Source: a virus. From it: a DNA stretch of 22,795 nucleotides. The notes under the pieces were generated by a model. That model did no database searches and was not told the origin of the DNA. It saw only the letters and a program-made list of their open reading frames with translations. Positions within the stretch are counted from its first letter, which is position 1; every line of letters begins with the position of its first letter. The stretch is from the IMG/VR virus record IMGVR_UViG_3300044577_000140, positions 1 to 22,795 of that record. The stretch is one strand, 5' to 3'. Shown in pieces: positions 8,601 to 14,700 of the stretch. The position numbers were made by a program, and so were the translations under genes.

Positions 8601-9117
8601 GGTGTCCCTGGAGGATACGTCGCTGATACGCAAGCCGCTGGACGTGTCCGACAAGGACGTCGCGTTCTTCTACAAGGGCGTTACCCGGGGCGGCGCGCTG
8701 AATGACGGGGCTTCCCTGCGCAAGTCGGTTACCGTCCTGGGCAAGTCGCGGTGGCACCGGGCCGCGGCCCATACGCGTGGCACCATAACGTCGGACGACT
8801 GGACCATACTCTGGGACTGGAGGGCAATAATCAACGGCTCGTGGAAGAACCTGGTGGGTGTGCCGCCCGGCATAGTCCTGGACTTCGAGGTCGACGTACT
8901 CAGCGGTCCGGCAGGCACGGTGCTGGCCACGTACACGTCCACGATCACCGCGAACGGTTCGGTGGTCACGGACGCCACCGCGACCTTCTTCTACGACGAC
9001 GCGGACCAGGTCGTCGACTTCGGAGCGGTGCAGACCACACTGACCGTCAAGATATACCAGGTAGACCTCGTGGTGGGCCGCGGCTTCCCACGGGAAGTCA
9101 CACTGGTGGGAGGCTGA
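5656..9117 (+). CDS. Large tail tip / hub protein (GTA gp15-like, Phage-tail_3)
   Basis: The start is placed at the ATG in TGATG with the peptidase stop, giving 1153 residues; the longer open frame upstream only runs over the peptidase gene. Residues about 65-150 (IDGPRLEGSRNMTASYGDPI, SYTYTGDFAVDVCEGPVDSI) and about 180-225 (TETQLPDPTE, TPAYRGTVRAFF) match the N-terminal hub part of gp15/J-like tip proteins. Residues about 256-585 are an insertion with repeated D-x-x-G-x-x-W/F blade-like motifs, read as a beta-propeller. Residues about 590-790 fit the Phage-tail_3 region (LRKFFFFNPVEEDFVVKF, KRRPISISVSQKWLTLSPAD). The end carries LLRGRAGTE and beta-rich, probably receptor-facing sequence. 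Residues about 29-55 are glycine-rich and hydrophobic. It should cap the tail and contact the receptor. No TIM-barrel motif was recognised. Confidence 0.9.
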   Translation: MLRHVSSLLRNLWLDESGGSEGARLGLGLGGAAIGFALLGPFGASVGFLAGQTVGNILFPQELPDIDGPRLEGSRNMTASYGDPIRIAYGRVVCGTSLTYYPGFEEHVTTEESGGKGGGPTQTSRSYTYTGDFAVDVCEGPVDSILKIWANKKLIYNAEGTTNPIVDVARLNRAPGANAIRLYLGTETQLPDPTETADKGVAATPAYRGTVRAFFQNYPLDDTSGVPPEILVLVATNATEVLSTTTVDNPGEGDAAWEWQPGLNSWLIMSMSRVDNASQRVITTDSSVNGDQLFPCADRSGNFWSVSRGRSFRKYDGITLKQIGATQTWLDPFDGTGIGDDSLRWEDGIVFGGIRMPDGTMASEKLFFAEQYFGGDQPIVVVDLDNWDQGDFGGVINTYLQLDELEPTLVVDEDGYCWFISQNGGISTLSRVSPGDGSVVETHALDTSYGDITFDRLTNSIICIKALSHMIRWSVDSNSETARLVFTDKFPVTSSGKNLTAYRAGVNQDGRIFIQTGASLGETTEFYVQGVMSQGRSYSMGGDFGLPSSTTHRGFFDESRNAIIKRHDTTGDIFYLYLDRKTGGTITVKEIVDDVSARVGLAASDIVTTNLTDTLHGYLIDRRMPARNALEPLRKFFFFNPVEEDFVVKFPKLGGASVATIPNDDLAAGEGGPRNTVQRLEEDVVQVTELPELLELTYANALGEYLPIVQRAKRPRATTNSRRRRNMTFPGTFLTNEDAARRLETFLYNIWTKRRPISISVSQKWLTLSPADVVDVVEGGVTQEVVLGDVAVGANNVIEMKGAADDPSTLVSAATGEDADTPVQVLEFTAASAIFILDIPLLRDVDDGFGVYVAAGPLNNLAWPGAEVLRSSDGTLYFPLSFVASPREVGHGFAAAALATATDEGVFDRTNTIQITMFNGTLPSSTEALVLDGANALLIGSEVVNYVTSVDDGNGLFTISTLLRGRAGTEGEMGSHVISEKVVSLEDTSLIRKPLDVSDKDVAFFYKGVTRGGALNDGASLRKSVTVLGKSRWHRAAAHTRGTITSDDWTILWDWRAIINGSWKNLVGVPPGIVLDFEVDVLSGPAGTVLATYTSTITANGSVVTDATATFFYDDADQVVDFGAVQTTLTVKIYQVDLVVGRGFPREVTLVGG

Positions 9118-9118
9118 C

Positions 9119-10126
9119 GTGACGCTGCCGAATCTAATAAATGATCCGCGTACCATAGACATGCCCGCGCCCCCGATCAAGTGGCGCGAGATCCGGTCCA
9201 ACGAGCGCGACCTCCTGCTGGACCTGAACGCGAACGAGAGCGTGGACGTGGACTGCACTGCGGGCGGGACCATAGTGTTGACGGTGGCGCAGCGGGAGCC
9301 GGTATACCTCGCGCGACTTACGGGTACCCCCGGCGCTGGCTTCACGGTAGAATTCGCGGATGGGAACAAGCAGGTTACCATAGAGAATGCCTCCGGGCAG
9401 ACTGCGACCATCGAGACGGCGACAGGGGCCGCGTCTCCTCCCACCGTCCTAGACGGCGACACCGCGATCCTGCAGGTGCGCGGCACGGACATCTCCGTCG
9501 CCACGGTGGTGAGCCTAGTAGATGGTTCCCTCCTACACGGAGGACAGGTCGACCCGACAGGTAACTTCGACTGGCTGGACCTTGAGCTGAAGGGCGCCGA
9601 GCTCCTGGACACGGCCTACGTGATGACCTCGCCCTCCAGCAGCGGCAACATCCTCAACCTGGACTGCGAGCTCGGCAACTGGTTTGACGTGACGCTCACC
9701 GAGAACGTGGACCTTCTCAATATCCTTAACCCGGCGATTCACTTCTCTGGGATCAGGCTGGAGGACGGTTCGGGCGAGCTCATTCTGGAGGACGGATCCG
9801 GTAAGCTCCTGATCGAGGACAACGACGCTGTAGCAAACGTGTTCCTGATAACTCGGCAAGATGGTGGCGGTGGCCACGTCTTGACGTTCCCAGCCTTCTT
9901 TAAGTGGGAGCAGAATACTGGCGACAGTCCCTCACCCTCCACCGCAGCAAATGAAGTAGACATATACTGGTTCTTCCGCCTAAATTCGAACTCATTGAAC
10001 CAGCTGAAGTTGGAGACGGGCATAGACGACCACCTGGGCCTGGAAGACGGAAGCGGCCGGCTCCTCTTGGAGGATTCGGGCTCGACGGTATGGTTCTCGA
10101 ATCAGCTCGGAAAGAACATGGGGTAG
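9119..10126 (+). CDS. Tail appendage protein, paralogue 1, with LEDG inserts
   Basis: This 335-residue structural protein starts at GTG one base after the tip protein stop. It aligns along most of its length with the next gene: both begin with a PNL motif, share ARLTGTPGA / IRLTGTPGA, then IENASGQTATIETATGA / FENVSGQSATIDTVTGA, then GNFDWLDLELK / GDFDWADNELK. Both end with a RQDGGGGHVLTFP / RQDGAGGHVPTFP block and a closing VWF...GKN. That last block is common in phage fibre and appendage proteins. Unlike its sister, it carries LEDG repeat insertions at two loops in the C-terminal domain. It probably decorates the tail tip. The exact function is not known. Confidence 0.8.
   Translation: MTLPNLINDPRTIDMPAPPIKWREIRSNERDLLLDLNANESVDVDCTAGGTIVLTVAQREPVYLARLTGTPGAGFTVEFADGNKQVTIENASGQTATIETATGAASPPTVLDGDTAILQVRGTDISVATVVSLVDGSLLHGGQVDPTGNFDWLDLELKGAELLDTAYVMTSPSSSGNILNLDCELGNWFDVTLTENVDLLNILNPAIHFSGIRLEDGSGELILEDGSGKLLIEDNDAVANVFLITRQDGGGGHVLTFPAFFKWEQNTGDSPSPSTAANEVDIYWFFRLNSNSLNQLKLETGIDDHLGLEDGSGRLLLEDSGSTVWFSNQLGKNMG
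9758..9820 (+). repeat. LEDG insertion 1 in appendage paralogue 1
   Basis: The units LEDGSG, then ELILEDGSG, then KLLIED interrupt the strand that in the paralogue runs straight from NPPATGRVGSF into TLILRQDG. The Gly and Ser codons differ between units (GGT TCG, GGA TCC), so conservation is at the protein level, not the DNA level. The motif is the same as in the hub protein at 4657-4800. Confidence 0.82.
10040..10075 (+). repeat. LEDG insertion 2 in appendage paralogue 1
   Basis: The motif LEDGSGRLLLED lies at the end of an extra stretch of about 35 residues placed between ANEVDIYWFF and TVWFSNQLGKN. The paralogue joins these directly through VTVDGGTVWFGF. A third synonymous codon set is used here (GGA AGC GGC), again indicating protein-level conservation. 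Confidence 0.8.
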
Positions 10127-10132
10127 AAGAAG

Positions 10133-10966
10133 ATGGCACTACCAAACCTAGGCGGCGCCACTACCGGTGGCACGATCACCGAGGGCCAGGACAATAAGGA
10201 GGTTACCTCCAACAACCTGGACAGCCTCCTGGACAACTCGCAGAACGCGTCCTCCGACCTCGTCGTTACGGCCGGCGGCACGTTCAACCTCGACACGCCT
10301 CAGGCGCAGCTCGACATTTACCTCGGCAGCGGCCTGATCCGACTGACCGGCACGCCGGGCGCTGCGACAACGATCATAGTCCCGGACGGTGATCGGCGCA
10401 TCGCCTTCGAGAACGTCAGTGGACAGTCCGCCACCATAGACACGGTGACGGGTGCCACACCGTCTATAGCCCTACCCACCGGCGTCTCGACCGTACTGCA
10501 TGTCCGAGGCATCGAGATCACTAAGACGGGTGACACGGCCGCCACCTCCGGCGCCCTGCAGGCCGATGGCTCCGTGGCGGTGACGGGCGACTTCGACTGG
10601 GCCGACAACGAGCTTAAGCGTGCCTACCTGATCGACTATGCGGAGGGGTTGTTCAACCCGGTGGCGGCGGCTGCGATCACCCTGGACTTCGAGGTGGCGT
10701 CCGTCTTCGACGTGACCATGGACCAGGCCACGACGTTCACCTTTACTAACCCACCGGCTACGGGCAGGGTGGGAAGCTTCACACTGATACTGCGGCAAGA
10801 CGGCGCAGGTGGACATGTCCCAACATTCCCCGGGTCCGTGGACTGGAACGAGGCGAGCGCGCCGACCTTCTCCACGGGCGCGAACGACATAGACATCGTA
10901 ACCTTTGTAACTGTCGACGGCGGCACTGTGTGGTTCGGCTTCCTGGGGGGTAAGAACTTCGGATGA
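10133..10966 (+). CDS. Tail appendage protein, paralogue 2, without inserts
   Basis: This 277-residue structural protein is the compact sister of the preceding gene and gives the uninterrupted form of the fold. It runs PNLGG, a linker, IRLTGTPGAATTI, FENVSGQSATIDTVTGA, GDFDWADNELKRAY, a beta-rich FDVTMDQATTFTFTNPP block, then LILRQDGAGGHVPTFPG, VDWNEASAPTFSTGANDIDI and DGGTVWFGFLGGKN. The last segments match a domain seen at the end of many phage tail proteins (QDGxGGxxxTFP...TANDIDIxxF...DGGTxWFGF). It begins six bases after the previous stop, behind a purine stretch (AGAAGAAG), and ends in an ATGA overlap with the next gene. A tail-associated role is inferred from context and paralogy. Confidence 0.8.
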   Translation: MALPNLGGATTGGTITEGQDNKEVTSNNLDSLLDNSQNASSDLVVTAGGTFNLDTPQAQLDIYLGSGLIRLTGTPGAATTIIVPDGDRRIAFENVSGQSATIDTVTGATPSIALPTGVSTVLHVRGIEITKTGDTAATSGALQADGSVAVTGDFDWADNELKRAYLIDYAEGLFNPVAAAAITLDFEVASVFDVTMDQATTFTFTNPPATGRVGSFTLILRQDGAGGHVPTFPGSVDWNEASAPTFSTGANDIDIVTFVTVDGGTVWFGFLGGKNFG

Positions 10967-11769
10967 GTTTCGCCTCTGCCAGAGTTGCTATAGGAAACAT
11001 CCCGCTCCGGGGCTTAACCTTCGGTGACGCCTTTCCTGTGGTGCAAGCTACGAATGAGACCATCATCACCAGTCCTGGGACGCTGACGATAACTAAGCCC
11101 TCGGGGACTATCGATGGTGATCTGCTCCTGGCTCATTTCTCTCGCCGCTGGGACAGCTCGACCGATCCGCCGTTTGTCCAGACCTCGGGCGGGACGTTCA
11201 CGGTGGTGTATCAGAACACCTACGGGTCGGGCTTCCAGGCCGGGGCGGAAGCTACCATGTACCGGATCGTTCAGGCCGGCGACACCACGTGGGACTTCGA
11301 CGTGCAGTCTTCTGGACGATCCTCGGTCTTCGTGTCGAGGATCGACGGACACGACCCGGTCAATCCCATTGGGGCGTTCGCTTTCGCCGTCCTCGGCGGA
11401 ACGGACCTTATCACGTTCGACGGCATCTTCTGTGACCGGACAAACGGACTGCTTATGCATCATCCCACCTGTAGCCACAGCTTGAGCGGCGTCGGGTTCA
11501 CGTCAGGCGATCCTGATACTACTGAGATACATGACGCATCCCACGGGTCAGGCACAAACGGCCACCAGCACGCGGTGGCGACGGAAGAGTTCGCCGAGGG
11601 TGGGGGGACTGGCCCCAGAACCTGGACGTGCGCGGCCAACGGCACCGACCGCCGTGGCGGCGGATGGTCCTGGGTGCGACCGATCCTCGGCACGCCGGAT
11701 CACCTCGAGTTCGAAGGCAGCGGAGATGATCTCCTGCTGGAGGGCGGCGACTTCTTGATATTGGAATGA
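10963..11769 (+). CDS. Putative tail structural protein with LED-like C-terminal tail
   Basis: This 268-residue protein has no catalytic motif that I recognise. It is rich in beta-prone, Gly/Thr/Ser sequence, with LTITKPSGTIDGDLLLAHF near residues 41-60, a phrase seen in phage and bacterial surface proteins of lectin-like or fibronectin-like appearance. The middle has SRIDGHDPVNPIGAF, two cysteines (C165, C176 approximately) and several histidines (MHHPTCSH, HDASHGSG, NGHQH), which could bind metal (inference). The last 20 or so residues, LEFEGSGDDLLLEGG and so on, are a degenerate LED-type repeat. It starts in an ATGA overlap with the previous gene. Base composition is visibly less GC-rich than in the upstream tail genes. 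Confidence 0.7.
   Translation: MSFASARVAIGNIPLRGLTFGDAFPVVQATNETIITSPGTLTITKPSGTIDGDLLLAHFSRRWDSSTDPPFVQTSGGTFTVVYQNTYGSGFQAGAEATMYRIVQAGDTTWDFDVQSSGRSSVFVSRIDGHDPVNPIGAFAFAVLGGTDLITFDGIFCDRTNGLLMHHPTCSHSLSGVGFTSGDPDTTEIHDASHGSGTNGHQHAVATEEFAEGGGTGPRTWTCAANGTDRRGGGWSWVRPILGTPDHLEFEGSGDDLLLEGGDFLILE
11704..11766 (+). repeat. Degenerate LED-type repeat at a protein C-terminus
   Basis: The protein ends in LEFEGSG, DDLLLEGG, DFLILE: three short hydrophobic/acidic units with glycine turns, matching the spacing of the LEDG repeats in the hub and in appendage paralogue 1. Here the repeat is terminal, not inserted in a domain, and the Asp of LED is replaced. Confidence 0.65.
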
Positions 11770-11772
11770 CAG

Positions 11773-14700
11773 ATGGCTGATACAAAACTATCCGCACTTG
11801 CGCTCGGCGTACTAGCCGAGGCAACCGAGATATACCTCAATGCGACTGGTTCCAGGCGGACCACGTTTACTGCGGCGCGAGACTTCTTGCTGACGGCGGC
11901 GTGCCGCGCCAACTGCGTGGCCGCTACCACCGCCGCCCAGGTCCTGGCCGACGACTTCGAGTCGGGCGACGTCATAGACGGTGTGACCCTGGCGCTGGCG
12001 GATCGCGTGCTCATAAAGAACCAGACGCTCGGCGAGGAGAATGGCATATACACTGTCAACGTCGCCGCGCCGCCCACCCGCGCCACCGACTTCGACACCG
12101 ATGCCGAGGCCGTCTTAGGCGCCCTGGTCGCCGTGTCGGGCGGTACCGCCAACGGCACGAGCGTCTGGATGCATAGCACGACCGGCGCCATCACCCTGGA
12201 TACCACGCCCCTAACGTTCGCCGAGCTCCTGGCCGCCTCCAACTTCCTGCAGCTGGCTGACACCCCCAGCAACTACACGGCCGATAGCCGCAAGTTCCTC
12301 AGGGTGAACGATGCCGAGAACGCAGTGGAGTTCGTGGCCGAGCACAACAAGGAGCCGGTCAAGTTCGCCACGACCGCCGCTCTCACGCTGGCCGACGACT
12401 TCGAGAACGGCGACCCCCTGGACGGCGGCACCCTTACCACGGGCGACCGCATCCTGATAAAGGATCAGGCGTCCGGTGCCGAGAATGGTCTCTACACCGT
12501 CCAGGGCTCCGGCGGTCCCGTGCGCGTGCCAGACATGGACGACGACCCGGACGTGGTGCAGGGCATGACTGTGGCCGTCCTCCAAGGCACCGCGAACGCC
12601 AACTCCATATTCCAACTGACCACCACCGGCGCCATAACGCTGGACGTCACGGCCCTGACCTTCGTGCAGATAAGCGGCGGCGGTGGGGCCAGCGACTTCC
12701 TGAGCCTGACCGACGTGGACCCCAGCTCCTACTCGGGCCAGTCCGGTAAGTCTGTCAACGTGAACACGGCGGAAGACGGACTGGAGTTCCTCATTCCTTC
12801 ACCTGGGGGAACCGTGGTTGGTGCGCCGTTCTCCGGTGCCGTAGTGAAGAACGCATCTAATCTAGCGGGGAATTTCCAATCTGCGGCTGATGCCGTCACC
12901 TTCGATACTGAGACATATGACATAGGTGGGTGGCATAGCACCTCAGTCAACACCGAAAGACTTACGGTCCCCGCTGGTATAAACAAAGTGAGGATGACGG
13001 CAGCCATCAGAGATGTTGGAGCTTCGGCAGAGCAATGGGCTTTCGCAGAGTTCCGAAAGAACGGCAGCGTTGCTGTGGGCACCTCAAGGTCTATTGTCGA
13101 TGTGGGCGCTAATCCAGCTATGACATTGGCCTCTCCGGTTCTAGATGTGGTGGAGGGAGACTACTTCGAACTCTTTTACCAAATCCAAACCGACACATCG
13201 TCGGACCTTCTCGCGATAGGAACGCATTTTTCCATAGAGGCCGTCGAGGCCGTAGCCCCGTCGTCCAAGGTAATCGGGCCGTGGCTTGAGCTCGACCGGC
13301 AGACGGCGGTCGCCTCGTCAGAGATAGACTTCACGTTTGATCCGGCTCTCTATGACGAGATAGAGGTTGCCATATCCGGTCTCCACTCCTCTTCTGATAG
13401 TGACACCCTGGACTTCCTAGTGTCAACAAACGGCGGCGTCAGCTTCCTAGGTGGGAGTAATTACAGACATGTTCGAGCTGCCCTGTCGGATGGCGGGGGC
13501 AGTGGTGCTGAGGCCTACGCCGGTGTGACGAGTGACTCGACCATTCAACTATCTGGCAGCTCATCGATCAGTAACGTAGCTACAGAGGTCTTCTCAGGGA
13601 CTGTGACACTGCACGAGCCATCCGCCATCGTGTCAAAAGTCGTTGCTTGGTCTCTCCAGGCACAAACATCGGCGGACGTGGCGCAACAGCATGAGGGAAC
13701 GGGACATCTAATATCCGATACTGCCGCTATAAATGCCATCAGGTTCATCCTGGTGACGGGGAACCTGACGGGGCAGTTCATCCTGCGCGGTCGGCCCAAG
13801 GCGGGAGTGGACTTCTTCCACGCAACGCCGGTCAACGGCGTGGGCCAGCCGTTCAAGGGCGCGCTGGTCAAGATGACCGCCGACCTGGCGGTCAATACCC
13901 AGGTGACCCAGTTGATAGCCTGGGAGGAGATCGTCTACGACCTCGGCGGGTTCTGGTCCTCCCTCACCCCGTCTCGCCTCACCGTTCCTGCCGGCGTCAC
14001 CAAGATTCGGCTGAACGCCGCCGTGTACGACTCCACAGGAGGTGCTTCGGACTTCAACCTATTCCAGTTCCACAAGAACGGCGCCCTGTTCACCGGGTCC
14101 AGCACTCTCAGGAACCATCCCGATATTGGGACCCACCTGCTCTCGATAGCCTCCCCCGTCGTCGAGGTGGCTGAAGGGGACTACTTCGAGGCGTTCTACC
14201 AGCAACAAAGTGATACCTCCTCGACCATCAACGCGGTGAGGTCCCACTTCTCCGTAGAGGTGGTGGAGGGCATCGCGACCAGCAACACTCCGCGCGGCGC
14301 CATGGTCAAGCCTGCGGCCGACATCATCGGGGCGAACTACACGGCACAGACGGCAGTTCCATTCGACGCCGAGGTCTACGACACGGACAGCGTCCACAGT
14401 ACCAGCGTGAACAACACGAGGCTCACCGTCCCGGCCGGCGTCACCCACGCCCGCGTGCACTTTAACGTCAGGCTGAACAACATCGTCGAGGGCCAGTACA
14501 CCAGGGTGGACATATTCAAGAATGGGTCTGGTACCTTCGACGGCGCCACAACGCTCAGGGCCGACAACGCGGGGACGGGGCAGGGGTTCTCCATAAGTAC
14601 GCCGGTCCTGGAGGTCGTGCCGGGGGACTACTTCGAGGGCTTCGTCCTCATAGAGACGGAGACGACGATAGACGTGACGGCGAACCAGACCTCCCTCTCA

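Noticed and set aside
8293-9612. Long minus-strand open frame of 439 codons under the tip and appendage genes
   Set aside because: It runs antisense to two well supported genes, has a composition typical of antisense frames in GC-rich DNA (many Val, Arg, His) and no recognisable domain.
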